Assembly: GCA_000565255.1 (NCBI GenBank)
Contig: ASRH01000003.1
Span: 124,001-188,000, forward strand
Reading direction: 5' to 3'
Origin: Candidatus Aramenus sulfurataquae
Lineage (GTDB): Archaea > Thermoproteota > Thermoprotei_A > Sulfolobales > Sulfolobaceae
DNA: 64,000 bases
The notes under the pieces are model-generated. The model was not told the DNA's origin and made no database searches. It worked only from the letters and a program-made list of their open reading frames with translations. Made by a program: the position numbers and the translations under genes. Positions 8,791-18,188 of the stretch are shown one piece after another. The number at the start of each line of letters is the position of its first letter. The first letter of the stretch is position 1.

Positions 8791-9300
8791 GCTGTCGTTA
8801 GGTATCTTGTTGGCGTACTCTGAGACTACTCTTCCGTAGTTTGCCACAACCTTTCTGTTTCTGTCATCGTCTAAGAAAGTTTTTACCTCAGATAGGTCTC
8901 CCCAAAATAGAAGCCTAAAGAACTTCAAGAGTATTCTCTTTGGCTCGCTGAGCACGTCCTCAGTCAAGAAGATCGTCGGCTTAGGCGTCATAAGTAGGGT
9001 TAGGTGAGTTCCGTCTAGCCTTGCAATCATAGCTATCTTGTAAGCTGAGTACTCTTTTGTAGGTGGCCTCTTGCTGGCCTTCACTTCAATAAAGTACTTG
9101 TGGCCGTCCTTTTCAGCCTCAATGTCATGGCTAGGTAGATCTACTGACCTAATGTTAGTAAAACTGAGGTCCTCCAGCACCTTTCTGGCTCTGTACTCCA
9201 TTGCATAGCCCAGAATTATCCCCTTTGCTTTGTCCAGGGCGTATGAAATCTCCTCATCCGTCAATCCAAATTCTTGCATCAGTTCGCCTAGTGTATTCAC
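8761..9300 (-). CDS. Predicted PD-(D/E)XK-fold nuclease-like protein
   Basis: This 179-residue protein is not a family I can name. Its middle contains a plausible PD-(D/E)XK core: SHDIEAEKDGHKYFIEVKAS, with Asp near residue 59 and the E-x-K pair in FIEVKAS near 71. An N-terminal helical part and a C-terminal helical part flank it. Similar domains occur in DUF3883/Mrr-like nucleases. It lies tail-to-tail with the KH gene, overlapping by 30 bases. The nuclease fold is inferred from the motif alone. Confidence 0.6.
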   Translation of the reverse strand: MNTLGELMQEFGLTDEEISYALDKAKGIILGYAMEYRARKVLEDLSFTNIRSVDLPSHDIEAEKDGHKYFIEVKASKRPPTKEYSAYKIAMIARLDGTHLTLLMTPKPTIFLTEDVLSEPKRILLKFFRLLFWGDLSEVKTFLDDDRNRKVVANYGRVVSEYANKIPNDSLLQIVRSVL

Positions 9301-9567
9301 ATACTATCATCCAACTGCGTTAGATAAAAGCGTTTCCCAAATTTTAATAACTTAAAATGGATAAATCTGAATAGATGCGCATATATCTTTGGAGTAATCT
9401 AGGCAGGACGCTTAACTTTGTGACTAAAACCTAATGCTTTCCTGTGTAACTTCCTCGAGACTGTTCAGAAAACCCTAAGAAGGTTTTAGCTAAGTTGAAG
9501 CAGCTCTTAGCGCAGTGGCGCTAAGTTTCCGAAATCCTTTTTAAATTTCGTGATTTAAGTAGAGTAA
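9301..9567. other. 267-base gap with two hairpins and a promoter
   Basis: No gene was found here. Two inverted repeats are visible: AAAACC...GGTTTT at 9469-9487, and a perfect 8-bp stem CTTAGCGC/GCGCTAAG with a 4-base loop at 9506-9525. The second ends 12 bases before the TATA box of the next gene. A start-proximal hairpin of this kind could be a regulator site or part of a small RNA; neither can be shown. Confidence 0.5.
9538..9545 (+). promoter_or_regulatory. TATA box, leaderless promoter
   Basis: The run TTTTTAAA lies about 26 bases upstream of the ATG at 9568, the usual distance in Sulfolobales from TATA box to transcription start. The mRNA would then begin at or next to the start codon. 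Confidence 0.65.
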
Positions 9568-10089
9568 ATGAAAGCTCTAAAGATAACTATACCTCTCTCT
9601 CTCGCGACGTGGTGGATCCCTATACTTGGCCCCATTATAAACGGCATAGCTAACGCGTTTCTTGAGAGGAGGATTCGTCCATCGGTGTTATCTGCAGTGG
9701 TTTCTTCCTCCGTAGCGTCTACCCTTTACGTTTTTCTAGCCTTAAAGTTCCTCTTTGTGCCCTTGTTTGGGAACCTGTTTCAGTTTCTCGCCGTATTGCT
9801 TTCGGTTATAGGCATTGGTATAAGTACGTCTGTGGCCTACGTAGTCTCTCGGCACATGACTTATTCATATTACTCCGGTGATTCACTTAACGTGGAGTTT
9901 TACGCTAAGAACCAAGAAGAGATAGAGCGGAGGCTAGGTCCCTTCTTAGAAGGATGTGGAGAACCCATCTATTCTTTCTCAGAGAAGAAAATCATAGTGA
10001 AGAGGAATTGCAGCCAATACGCTATGGAATACGAGATAACCCAAGAAGGAAGGAAATACAGGGTTAGCGCGCATATAAAGCGCATATAA
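9568..10089 (+). CDS. Hypothetical membrane protein with C-terminal soluble domain
   Basis: The family is not recognised. The 173-residue protein has three hydrophobic segments (about 8-30, 40-62 and 68-92). A charged region of about 75 residues follows that looks like a small alpha/beta domain and contains two cysteines (GCGEP, KRNCSQ). The start is supported by a TATA box 26 bases upstream. The maleate isomerase-like gene begins 41 bases downstream on the same strand and may be co-transcribed. Confidence 0.7.
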   Translation: MKALKITIPLSLATWWIPILGPIINGIANAFLERRIRPSVLSAVVSSSVASTLYVFLALKFLFVPLFGNLFQFLAVLLSVIGIGISTSVAYVVSRHMTYSYYSGDSLNVEFYAKNQEEIERRLGPFLEGCGEPIYSFSEKKIIVKRNCSQYAMEYEITQEGRKYRVSAHIKRI

Positions 10090-10130
10090 GAGCGTAGTAA
10101 GTTTTAGCCCATCTGGCTCATTATAAGGCT

Positions 10131-10766
10131 ATGCTATCCTTAATAGTATCTGAAGAGAACACAGTCTTACCAAGGGACATTGAGGCTGCATACAAAGACG
10201 TCCAGACCATTTATATGAAGTACTACCCTGGGCACGGGAACACTAAAGCAGAGAGAATTAGAATGACGAATGAACTGCTAAGCGTAAAAGGGCAGGCAGA
10301 GAAGGGAGACGTAATAGTCTACGCAAGATCGTATGGTGTCTTCTATGAGGAAGGCATGAGAGAAATAAGGAGGATTTTCTCAAAGCCAGTGGTAATTTCC
10401 ACGGAAGCAATAATTAAGAGGCTAAGAGCACTAGGGGCCAAAGACCTCTTCCTAGTGACGCCATATAATCAGAAGAGGCATGAGTATGAAATTAAATGGT
10501 TACGAGACTTCGGGTTCAACGTTATAGGTTCCATAGCCTTGGGGAGAACAGGAGGAAAGGCCATTGCGTCTACGCCCCGCGAGCTGGTAGTGGAAGCGGT
10601 CAGGGTAGCTCAAATGTCTTCTGCAGATGCCATATACGTGGCGTGTACAATCCTTTCTACTTTACCCATCCTTGAAGAGCTCAATGGCAGAATTGACGTC
10701 GTTACAGCGGCCTCAGCTATCGTGGACGAGGTCAAGAAGATCGTTAATCTCGGAAACCACAGTTAA
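10131..10766 (+). CDS. Asp/Glu racemase-maleate isomerase superfamily protein lacking the first catalytic Cys
   Basis: The 211-residue protein has the two-lobe pattern of the aspartate/glutamate racemase superfamily. The second catalytic cysteine is Cys172 in IYVACTILS. Where the first cysteine is expected (after VIVYA) the sequence reads ARSYG (65-69), so the two-base racemase mechanism is not possible. Arylmalonate decarboxylase, in the same superfamily, also works with a single cysteine, which gives one idea of chemistry. The substrate is unknown. The last 54 bases overlap the convergent downstream gene. Confidence 0.7.
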   Translation: MLSLIVSEENTVLPRDIEAAYKDVQTIYMKYYPGHGNTKAERIRMTNELLSVKGQAEKGDVIVYARSYGVFYEEGMREIRRIFSKPVVISTEAIIKRLRALGAKDLFLVTPYNQKRHEYEIKWLRDFGFNVIGSIALGRTGGKAIASTPRELVVEAVRVAQMSSADAIYVACTILSTLPILEELNGRIDVVTAASAIVDEVKKIVNLGNHS

Positions 10767-11597
10767 AAAGTCCCTGGCCCATATGGTGAAAACTTTGTCC
10801 TTCTCTAGCTCGTTAAATCCGTAGGGGTGAAGTATTCTAGAAAGGTTAGAGTAAGTTCTCCTCAAGGTGGAAACGTCCTTTCCTTTAATGTGACCTGCGA
10901 GGCCAATTAAAGCGCTGGCCTTTGGCATAGAAAGGGTGAAGTACCTTGCCCTTCTACTACATAGGTAACACTTAGCGTCTATTTTAAAGCCTAGAGCTCT
11001 CTCTATTTTCTTTACTTCCATTGAGAACTCAGGGAACTTCAAGTGTTTTTCGCAAAGAGGTCTACCCATTAAGTAAACTGATACGCCGTCTAGCTTTACC
11101 TTGTGCCTTGCAAACCTCTTAATCCTTCCTAGGCCCTCCCCTTCGTTCCTTATGATAAGCCCTTCGTCTACAAGGATGTGCCATTTCCTTGACTTCAATA
11201 AATCCAGATACTTTTTCGTGGTCGAGGTAACGAAAACGGAAAGACATGCCCTTTCGATCATGAATCTGTTGCTCTCCTCTGCCGACCTCAGGAACCCCAT
11301 TAGGGCGTTCTTGTATCCGCTGTACATAGCCGAGATTATGTCCTCCCCTAAAAGCACGCCGTGTAACGACTTTTCCTCCTCCTTTATGATCCTTCTGATC
11401 ATCTTCTTTAGCCCGGGATAAGCTTTCGGAGCCTTGTCGATTATCTCTAGTGTTCCGTCTTTAGTGTGGAGAAAGTCTTGGATTTCCTTGCAAGCCTCTG
11501 TTTTGCACTTTCTGGCTTCCTCCCGCCCTAAAGGGCGAGGGTTCCGGACATCAAGACCTTTAGAGTCCCTCATTTGCCGAGCAGTAGAGAGGGCCAA
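10713..11597 (-). CDS. Hypothetical protein, N terminus apparently fused to a tnpB remnant
   Basis: The 294-residue frame has an odd start. Residues 1 to about 35 ([21 protein letters not shown]) match the C-terminal tail of IS200/IS605 TnpB proteins and continue the decayed tnpB upstream in a shifted frame. The rest is an unrecognised, basic, probably cytoplasmic protein with a possible zinc site (CEKH near 185 and CYLC near 210). The native start may be Met66, at base 11402. It overlaps the racemase-like gene by 54 bases tail-to-tail. Confidence 0.6.
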   Translation of the reverse strand: MALSTARQMRDSKGLDVRNPRPLGREEARKCKTEACKEIQDFLHTKDGTLEIIDKAPKAYPGLKKMIRRIIKEEEKSLHGVLLGEDIISAMYSGYKNALMGFLRSAEESNRFMIERACLSVFVTSTTKKYLDLLKSRKWHILVDEGLIIRNEGEGLGRIKRFARHKVKLDGVSVYLMGRPLCEKHLKFPEFSMEVKKIERALGFKIDAKCYLCSRRARYFTLSMPKASALIGLAGHIKGKDVSTLRRTYSNLSRILHPYGFNELEKDKVFTIWARDFLTVVSEINDLLDLVHDS

Positions 11598-12000
11598 GAT
11601 CTCATCCCATAAAGGTCCATTACAGCAATAACGTCGCGGTCGTTCTCATAACCGCAGGAAGCACATCTAAATTGCCTATGAGCGTATTCCTTCATTTCGC
11701 CTTTACATTTAGGACAACGACTATATAAGTGTAAAAAGCCGGAAACTTAATCGCTTTGAGGCCGTGCCTTGTCACTTGCACTCAATTTAACGTTAAATGA
11801 GGCGATAGTACACTAGCAGTAATTTATCATGAAATGGTTTGGCCAACTTATCAATATGCCTAATTACGTTGTTTAAGTCTTCAATAAAACGACTGACGCG
11901 CTGTACATTTTAGCTACATCAATCGCCAACTTTTCCGCTTTCTTAGCAAAATCATTTAGGATCCTAGCAGCTTTCTTAATGAGGATTAGATTTGCCCCCC
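11470..12000 (-). pseudogene. tnpB: Decayed IS200/IS605-family tnpB (OrfB)
   Basis: Pieces of TnpB can be read on the minus strand in changing frames. At about 11990-11885 the sequence encodes KKAARILNDFAKKAEKLAID. At about 11885-11814 it encodes EDLNNVIRHIDKLAKPFHDK. At about 11735-11610 lies the zinc ribbon CPKC...[20 protein letters not shown]. The tail LSTARQMRD continues into the next frame. At least three frameshifts separate the pieces, and no TnpA or complete ends were found. This is a dead insertion-sequence relic. Confidence 0.85.
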
Positions 12001-12361
12001 CTTAACTAGGCTGCCCATGGCAGAGAATAATTGCGCAATTAGTTTAAAGGACTTTTACCTCCGCAATAAATAACTAGTTTTTCGTTATTCTAAAACTACA
12101 TCCCCGCCATGGTGAGGCTTTCACTATTTGTAAACTTCATTACGCTTATTATCTACGTCAAACCCTTATCTTTTTCCTGGAACTAACCAATGCATAATAC
12201 TTCACGCCTTGAAAGTGTTACTTACTCTGTATTTTACGCCATATTAATCTATATCTGCTAATATAATTAAAATGTATCCCGTATTTATTACTTTAGTAGT
12301 TAATAGACTATAAATATAATCTCGAAAAGATTTTTAAGGTAGGCTTGAATTCGGTAACTAC
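11598..12361. other. 764-base stretch without an intact gene: tnpB relic plus A/T-rich promoter region
   Basis: Bases 11598 to about 12000 hold the decayed tnpB. From about 12000 to 12300 the sequence is A/T-rich with stops in all frames and I recognise nothing in it; it may be the eroded N-terminal half of tnpB. The last 60 bases contain the TATA box of the downstream membrane protein. Confidence 0.6.
12330..12337 (+). promoter_or_regulatory. TATA box, leaderless promoter
   Basis: The run ATTTTTAA lies about 27 bases before the GTG start at 12362 and supports that start, since no Shine-Dalgarno sequence is present. Confidence 0.6.
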
Positions 12362-14083
12362 GTGAACAAATCAAGCTTGCTTTTACTTAACCTGTCGATT
12401 TTCGTATTTGGGCTGGACATGCTGATTTACGCTCAGCCAGATTACCTTAACCTTGGGTTGATAATCCTAAACCTTGCGTTGCTTACAATAAGCGGAGTAC
12501 TGCCGTTTTTGCCCTTAAAAAGGATTTCGAGGTACTACTATCTTGTAATTCTCGTCGAGTACGTGGTCCTTTTGCCTGTTCTCTTTGACCTATACCTCGC
12601 TCCAAGAGGTGCTTTAGTGGACTATGCCTTTCTTCTTTTTTACTATTCACTACTCCTTGTAGGCTACTTGATCAAAAGGGAGGCAGAGAGCGTTCTGCTA
12701 GCGTTCCTTGCATTCACGTTTCTAGTGGTTCACTTCGCGTACTTTGGAACCGACGAGTTGGCCATTGACTTCTACTCTGCTTACAACTTTATCCACGGAA
12801 TCGACCCTTACATCCCCTCCTCAACTGCAGATCTATATACATGGATAAGGAACTACGACCCATCCTTCAACGAATACTACTTCGGGACCCCCCTAACGAC
12901 GGGTGGTATGGTAACAAACTTAGGTTACCCAGCGTTGTCGTTCATCCTAGAAGTCCCTTCTTTGCTCCTCCATTTCCCCCCAACTTATACGTTCTTTTCC
13001 TTTTACTTGCTAACAGTTTTCGCTATATACGCCAAGTTCAGGAGAACAAGCGTCTTCACGGCAATGATGCCCGGGATCCTTGCTAACCCCAACTTTGCCT
13101 ATTATCCTGCAGGTGGAGTTACGGATATAGTATGGGTATTCTTTGTGGTCCTCTCTTTAATTGTCTCAGATGCTAAGTTAAAGGGAGTGCTCTACGGGCT
13201 TGCTGTGTCGTTTAAGCAGACCCCTTGGATACTCCTCCCATTTTATATACTCCACATGAAAAGGGAGGGAAAAAGCGTAGTTGACTTTGCCTTTTACTCG
13301 TTGCTTGTGTTTCTAGTTATCAATGGATATTTCATTGCGATCTCTCCCGTCCTCTACTTCAAGGACATTCTATCTCCAGTTACTTCACCTCTCTTGGGAA
13401 TAGGGTTTGGGCCATCGATTTTAGCTTTCAACGGCTTCTTTTACGTTTCCAGGGACTTTTTTACGTTCGCGGCCTTGGTAATCGCGATAACAGAAATCTA
13501 TCTATTCATTAAGGATTACAACTACTTCAGGGATAAGTGGACCCTTTTCCCCTACTTCGCGTTTTTCTTCATGTACAGAGTCTTGTGGAATTACCTAATA
13601 TACTGGCCTTGGTTGGGTTTCATACAACAGGGCGAATTGGGTGAATTGAATGCAAAAGGAAGGGGAACGGCAAAGCAGGTACTCTTGCCAGTAGCCCTAA
13701 GCGTGATGATATTAGTAGGAGCTTTTGCCTACATGCACTACAGCAGCTCCAATTACTTCGACTCGATAAAGGTCGACATTTTAAAGGTAGTATACCAAGG
13801 GGACCAGGTATCGTGTATCGTGGTAAACGTTAGTTATAACCCAGGCAACGGGATGCCAGATCCAATATACCCCCAATTTAGGGCTTTGACGTTCTCCCCT
13901 ATGCCATCAGCAAACGGTTACCTCTTTATGTATAACGACTCGCCAATCTATGAGGGGTGGAAGTTAATGGTACTACGCTCGCCTCCAGGCTACGGTATTC
14001 CTAAGGGAGTGGGGTTCCAGCTTCAAGTTTATTACGGGAACTTACTGAGCGTTGCGTACTTTACCCCATCTCAAGCCTCTTAA
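12362..14083 (+). CDS. Polytopic membrane protein, probable GT-C-fold glycosyltransferase
   Basis: The 573-residue protein has about ten to twelve membrane helices, then a C-terminal extracytoplasmic domain of about 100 residues with several N-x-S/T sequons. The loop after the early helices, [11 protein letters not shown]...[17 protein letters not shown], and the later [16 protein letters not shown] resemble GT87/GT-C-type mannosyltransferases, which use polyprenyl-phosphate sugars outside the membrane. A role in N-glycan or glycolipid assembly is inferred. Translation starts at GTG with a TATA box 27 bases upstream. The 3' end overlaps the UPF0210 gene by 23 bases. Confidence 0.65.
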   Translation: MNKSSLLLLNLSIFVFGLDMLIYAQPDYLNLGLIILNLALLTISGVLPFLPLKRISRYYYLVILVEYVVLLPVLFDLYLAPRGALVDYAFLLFYYSLLLVGYLIKREAESVLLAFLAFTFLVVHFAYFGTDELAIDFYSAYNFIHGIDPYIPSSTADLYTWIRNYDPSFNEYYFGTPLTTGGMVTNLGYPALSFILEVPSLLLHFPPTYTFFSFYLLTVFAIYAKFRRTSVFTAMMPGILANPNFAYYPAGGVTDIVWVFFVVLSLIVSDAKLKGVLYGLAVSFKQTPWILLPFYILHMKREGKSVVDFAFYSLLVFLVINGYFIAISPVLYFKDILSPVTSPLLGIGFGPSILAFNGFFYVSRDFFTFAALVIAITEIYLFIKDYNYFRDKWTLFPYFAFFFMYRVLWNYLIYWPWLGFIQQGELGELNAKGRGTAKQVLLPVALSVMILVGAFAYMHYSSSNYFDSIKVDILKVVYQGDQVSCIVVNVSYNPGNGMPDPIYPQFRALTFSPMPSANGYLFMYNDSPIYEGWKLMVLRSPPGYGIPKGVGFQLQVYYGNLLSVAYFTPSQAS

Positions 14084-15401
14084 TACCGTTTGGCATGTGA
14101 CCGGCCAGTCTGGTGAACTTGGATACGTCAATGTCCTTTAGCTTCATCACCACTACCCTTCCTAGTAGACCTCCTAAGTCAACGTACTCCCCTGGGTTGG
14201 CGTCAAGGGGTATAACTCTCACCCCTAGTATCTTGTCTAGCATTATCCCCATGGCTAGCACGTCTAAAATGAGGCCTATCACTTTGTCCTTTCCTTGCCT
14301 CTTACTAACTCCTACCATATCTATTCCAGAATTGCACACTGAGGACAACGCGAGTAGGGTGAAGAAGTCTATAGATCCTTCTATAGCTCTCTCCGCCATC
14401 ACAGAGTCCTCGCTCACTGGTATAAACGCGCTACTGAGCCCTCCAACGGAGGAGGTAGCCATCGAGCCTCCCTTCTTAACAGCGTCCATCATAAGGGCAA
14501 GGGCAGCCACAGACCCGTGGCCACCCAGCCTTTCGATCCCCATCGTCTCTATTATGGAGGCAACGCTGTCCCCTACCTTAGGCGACGGTGCCACTGAAAG
14601 ATCAACTGCCCCGAAGCTGACTCCCATCTGCTTTGCAACGCTCCTACCTATAAGCTCCCCAAGTCTAGTTATTTTGAACGACGCCTTTTTGATTACCTCG
14701 TAAAGCTCCACGAAGCTCTTAGGCGACGTTGCCCTTATTGCGCTCTCTATTACTCCTGGTCCGCTTATTGCCACGTTAACCAAAGCGTCTGGTAGCCCTT
14801 CTCCATGGTGTGCTGAGGGCACAAAGGGAGAGTCCTTTGGGGAGTTAGCTAGAATGGAGGTTCTAGCCGAGGCATCAGCTCTCATGGAAAAAATTTGGTC
14901 CACGAAGAGCTTTACTGCCTCCACGTTTACGCCGTCCATGGTCGAAGCGGCGTTTATGGCCCCTGTGAGCCTCTTGGTAGAATTTAGTGCAGATGACAGG
15001 GAATCCAGGAGAACCTTTGCACCCTTGCTCAGCCCCCTTTCTGCATGTGCTGAGTAGCCGCTAATGTAGTCTATCGAGTTCCTCTCAGCGATCTCGTCAA
15101 GCTTCTTTGCCAACTCTACTCCGAAGCCTTCCTTACTTATCACTTCTAAGAAGTACTGAGCTGGGGACACCGAGACCCTCTTCGTTACTATCCTTATTCC
15201 GTATTTTTCCTCTACTTTGTTTACTGCGTCCACAAACTTGGAGACGAGCTCATTTATTTTCTCTAATTTCCTCAGGACCTTCTCTTCCTCATCGGAGACC
15301 GCAAACAAGGTATTTACGCTTAGCGTCACAGACCTTATGTCTAAGTCTTGCTCGTTTAGCATTTTCACTACTTCTACGATTTCCTCGGCGTCGTACTTCA
15401 T
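14061..15401 (-). CDS. UPF0210/DUF711 (PFL-like) family protein
   Basis: The 446-residue protein matches the UPF0210 (DUF711) family, which is related in fold to pyruvate formate-lyase-like proteins but has no proven reaction. Long glycine/serine-rich stretches such as [20 protein letters not shown] and [14 protein letters not shown] are typical. It follows the ACT-domain gene by 32 bases. This ACT-UPF0210 pair is conserved widely in bacteria and archaea, so the ACT protein probably senses a ligand for it. Confidence 0.85.
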   Translation of the reverse strand: MKYDAEEIVEVVKMLNEQDLDIRSVTLSVNTLFAVSDEEEKVLRKLEKINELVSKFVDAVNKVEEKYGIRIVTKRVSVSPAQYFLEVISKEGFGVELAKKLDEIAERNSIDYISGYSAHAERGLSKGAKVLLDSLSSALNSTKRLTGAINAASTMDGVNVEAVKLFVDQIFSMRADASARTSILANSPKDSPFVPSAHHGEGLPDALVNVAISGPGVIESAIRATSPKSFVELYEVIKKASFKITRLGELIGRSVAKQMGVSFGAVDLSVAPSPKVGDSVASIIETMGIERLGGHGSVAALALMMDAVKKGGSMATSSVGGLSSAFIPVSEDSVMAERAIEGSIDFFTLLALSSVCNSGIDMVGVSKRQGKDKVIGLILDVLAMGIMLDKILGVRVIPLDANPGEYVDLGGLLGRVVVMKLKDIDVSKFTRLAGHMPNGIKRLEMG

Positions 15402-15433
15402 GAGGTCTTTCTAAGGTTGCGAAAGTAAAAAAC

Positions 15434-15706
15434 TTAAATCCTTTCTATGAACTGGAAGACCTCTCCATGGTACACTAGGACTTCGACGCCCAGCTCCTTT
15501 CCCCTCTGCTGTAACTCCTCCCTCAGCTTCCCTAGGCTCACAGTGCTCTTAGACACGTCGACTATCATAATCATAGAGAAGAGACCTCTCAACACTGTCT
15601 GTGAAATGTCAACTATGTTGACGTTTCTCTCAGCCAGTTTGCTGGAGATCCCTGCCACTATTCCTGGCCGGTCAGTTCCTATTACAACCACTACAGCAGG
15701 CTCCAC
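15434..15706 (-). CDS. ACT-domain regulatory protein (UPF0237)
   Basis: A single ACT domain fills the 90 residues, starting with VVVVIGTDRPGIVAGISSKLAERNVNI, the classic ligand-binding loop after the first strand. UPF0237 proteins pair with UPF0210 proteins, as here. The start is GTG at 15706. The opposite-strand carboxypeptidase Taq gene starts 62 bases away, and a shared A/T-rich element around 15737-15747 may serve as TATA box in both directions. Confidence 0.85.
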   Translation of the reverse strand: MEPAVVVVIGTDRPGIVAGISSKLAERNVNIVDISQTVLRGLFSMIMIVDVSKSTVSLGKLREELQQRGKELGVEVLVYHGEVFQFIERI

Positions 15707-15768
15707 AGGAGATAGACGTGAAAGGAGTAAAAAAACTCGCTTAAATCCTTGAAGTTGAAGTTAAGTTT

Positions 15769-17232
15769 ATGGACGCGAAGGAAGTGTTGGAAAAGATTTT
15801 AAGGGAGTACAGAAGAGCGTGGAGCATAGCGTACGCTAGATCCCTACTTGTGTGGGACCTAGAGACTTACATGCCTCAGGAAGGGGCGAGGGCCAGGGGA
15901 GAGGCGTTGGCCAACCTCTCTACCTTGTATAGGGAGAAGGTTATGGCCCTCGAGAGGGACGTTGAGGGGCTGAAAGACGAGGACCTTGACGATTTTGGGC
16001 GGGGAGTTAAGAGGGTTCTAGGCAGGGAAATCAAGTACTTTAGTGCTGTGCCTCCAGAAATAGACGAGGAACTGAACAGGACGACGAGTGAAGCTGAAGT
16101 GGCGTGGAGGAAGGCTAAAAAAGAGGGTAAATTCTCGGAGTTTAGGCCTTATCTCGAGAAGATCGTGGATTTAGAGAGAAAGATTGCAGAGAGGCTTGGA
16201 TATGAGGGTCACCCTTACAACGCGTTGCTCGACCTCTACGAGGAGGGACTAACGGTGAACGACGTCGACAGCGTTTTTTCTTATCTCCTGCCTGAGTTAA
16301 AACACGTCTTAGAGAAAGTCAGATCTGAGGGAAGGTTCCCAAGTAAGCATGAACTCGAGGGCGTGGAGTATAAGGTAGAGGACATGGAGAAGGTAAACCG
16401 CGAGGTTATAGGAATGTTGGAAATGCCAATGACCAGGTTCAGGCTCGACGTGTCGCCACATCCTTTCACAATAAGGATCTCGGCAGATGACGTTAGGATA
16501 ACAACAAGGTACGAGGGTAAGGACTTTAGGTCTACTATGTTTTCCGTTATCCACGAGAGCGGACACGCCATGTACGAACTCATGATCGACAAGTCCATGG
16601 AGTTTACGCCTTTAGGCCAGGGCGTCTCCTCTGGTATCCACGAGTCCCAGTCAAGGTTTTGGGAGAACATAATAGGAAGGAGTAGGGAGTTCGTCCACCT
16701 CGTTTATCCAATACTGAAGAGGCACCTAAAGTTCTTAACTCAGGACGAGGAGGAGCTCTACAAGTACTTTAACGTTGTGAGGCCCAGCTTGATAAGGGTG
16801 GACGCAGACGAGCTCACGTACAACTTCCACATAGCGGTAAGGTACGAGATAGAGAAGAAGCTCATTGCAGGGGAAATGTCGGCCTCAGACGTCCCGTCGA
16901 TGTGGTACGACCTCATGGATAAGTACTTAGGAGTAAGGCCGAGTAAAGACTCAGAGGGAGCCTTACAAGATATTCACTGGTCGCAGGGATCTTTTGGTTA
17001 CTTCCCCACCTATACTATCGGAAACGTGGTAGCAGGCATCTTGTACTACCACTTTCCAGTAAAGGAAAAGGTGAGAGATGGGAAGCTTAACGACGTTAAA
17101 GAGTACTTAAGAGAAAAGGTGTGCAAGTATGGGGCTACCTATCCTCCCAAAGAGCTCCTGAGGAAGTCGTTCAGAGAAGGATATAACCCAAAGTACCTAG
17201 TGGATTACTTAAGGGAGAAATACCTAGCGTGA
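15769..17232 (+). CDS. Carboxypeptidase Taq (M32 metallopeptidase)
   Basis: This 487-residue zinc carboxypeptidase trims C-terminal residues from peptides in the cytoplasm. The zinc motif HESGH is at 262-266, and the downstream GIHESQSRFWEN holds the third ligand. The near-universal M32 motif of the family is also seen in IRVDADELTYNFH (about 344-356) and in the DIHWSQGSFGYFPTYTIG segment. Length is normal for the family. The last 9 bases overlap a minus-strand micro-ORF. Confidence 0.95.
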   Translation: MDAKEVLEKILREYRRAWSIAYARSLLVWDLETYMPQEGARARGEALANLSTLYREKVMALERDVEGLKDEDLDDFGRGVKRVLGREIKYFSAVPPEIDEELNRTTSEAEVAWRKAKKEGKFSEFRPYLEKIVDLERKIAERLGYEGHPYNALLDLYEEGLTVNDVDSVFSYLLPELKHVLEKVRSEGRFPSKHELEGVEYKVEDMEKVNREVIGMLEMPMTRFRLDVSPHPFTIRISADDVRITTRYEGKDFRSTMFSVIHESGHAMYELMIDKSMEFTPLGQGVSSGIHESQSRFWENIIGRSREFVHLVYPILKRHLKFLTQDEEELYKYFNVVRPSLIRVDADELTYNFHIAVRYEIEKKLIAGEMSASDVPSMWYDLMDKYLGVRPSKDSEGALQDIHWSQGSFGYFPTYTIGNVVAGILYYHFPVKEKVRDGKLNDVKEYLREKVCKYGATYPPKELLRKSFREGYNPKYLVDYLREKYLA

Positions 17233-17331
17233 CCAATTTTCCCTTCTGTCTTCATCCGTGATTGCGTAGCTTTTACATATCTCGAATCCTTGGAGTTTTT
17301 CGCATACCTCAAAAGCCCCGTCGACGTGCAC
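17224..17331 (-). CDS. Possible 35-residue protein
   Basis: A GTG start at 17331 opens a 35-codon frame reading HVDGAFEVCEKLQGFEICK and then SYAITDEDRRENWSR. A TTTTAAA element centred about 27 bases upstream (17355-17361) would give a leaderless mRNA. The composition is protein-like, with two cysteines and amphipathic spacing. It overlaps the stop of the carboxypeptidase gene by 9 bases. No family is recognised, and a frame this short could arise by chance. Confidence 0.35.
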   Translation of the reverse strand: MHVDGAFEVCEKLQGFEICKSYAITDEDRRENWSR

Positions 17332-17440
17332 GGTAATATAGTGCTCCAGTAAGGTTTAAAAGACTTATTGCACATTAAATTGTTTAAACCTATAAACTTT
17401 GACGCCGGGAATAAACTAAAAATAAAAGATGTAAAACTTT

Positions 17441-17602
17441 CTAAAAAAGTTTAAACTCCAGTGGACTAGATAGCGAGCTCTGTCTGTCTAGCACGCATGC
17501 TATTAGGCTACACTTCTCCTTGCCATCCTCTATACTACACTCGAATAGGCCGTAGTTGGTGTGGCATCTGTCAGTTCTCATTACAGTGTAAAATCTGTTC
17601 AT
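17441..17602 (-). CDS. Possible 53-residue cysteine-containing protein
   Basis: An ATG at 17602 opens a 53-codon frame beginning MNRFYTVMRTDRCHTNYGLF. Four cysteines are spaced through residues 13-36 (DRCHT, FECS, EKCSLIAC), which could suit a metal site. A TTTATATG element on the minus strand lies at roughly the leaderless distance upstream. No family is recognised. Both the promoter and the cysteine spacing argue for a real gene, but nothing else does. Confidence 0.45.
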   Translation of the reverse strand: MNRFYTVMRTDRCHTNYGLFECSIEDGKEKCSLIACVLDRQSSLSSPLEFKLF

Positions 17603-17730
17603 AGATTTACAATCATGTAGACAAACATATAAACTTTTTTATTGAACAAGTTTTAATGAAAACTAAATAATATAAATCTATTTATAAGACTATTATTCAT
17701 TAATGACAAAAAGGAATTACACATAGTTAA

Positions 17731-17738
17731 GTATAAAG
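17731..17738 (+). promoter_or_regulatory. TATA box deciding the start at 17761
   Basis: GTATAAAG lies about 27 bases upstream of the ATG at 17761. An in-frame ATG at 17743 would fall before the expected transcription start, so 17761 is the better start. Confidence 0.6.
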
Positions 17739-17760
17739 CAAAGTGTTCTGTACATATTAT

Positions 17761-18156
17761 ATGGAACTCTTTAAGAAGGAGAAAACTTACCCGCCAGTAA
17801 AAGACCTAAACGCCGTCGTAAATCAGTTCGTGCAATACCTACAAAGCCAAGGCTTCAAAGTGCAACAGAAAATTGAGAATAACAAGGCAGTAGTGCAGGC
17901 ACAGAAGGGAGGCATATTGAGGGACTTAATCGCTGCAGACCGGGCATTGACGTTCACATTTGAGAACAACCCAGATGGACTAAAGGTTACAGCCGGTATA
18001 GGCAAGTGGCTTCAGAACATACTAGTTACCGCGATTGAAACGCTGTTAATAAGCGGGCTATTTCTAGCAGTGGACGTACCGGAGATGCTTTGGACTTCAC
18101 ACGTCGAGTCCAACATTCTAAAAGAACTGGACAAGATCGTAAGTTCTACATCATGA
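17761..18156 (+). CDS. Hypothetical protein with one membrane segment
   Basis: Starting at the ATG of MELFKKEKTYPPVKDLN, the product is 131 residues. The first 85 residues form a charged alpha/beta region (NKAVVQAQKGGILRDLIAADRA), followed by one hydrophobic segment (about residues 85-108) and a short tail. It resembles small Sulfolobales proteins of unknown role; I cannot name the family. The ParA-like relic follows on the same strand about 30 bases on. Confidence 0.65.
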   Translation: MELFKKEKTYPPVKDLNAVVNQFVQYLQSQGFKVQQKIENNKAVVQAQKGGILRDLIAADRALTFTFENNPDGLKVTAGIGKWLQNILVTAIETLLISGLFLAVDVPEMLWTSHVESNILKELDKIVSSTS

Positions 18157-18188
18157 TTTTTTATTTTAAACTTTTGTATCCTTTTTAA

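Larger units (their letters stand above)
17233..17742. other. 510-base stretch with no large gene
   Basis: The stretch holds two possible minus-strand micro-ORFs (17224-17331 and 17441-17602) and their A/T-rich promoter elements. Bases 17603-17742 are A/T-rich with the TATA box of the next gene near 17731. No RNA gene or repeat was seen. Confidence 0.5.
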
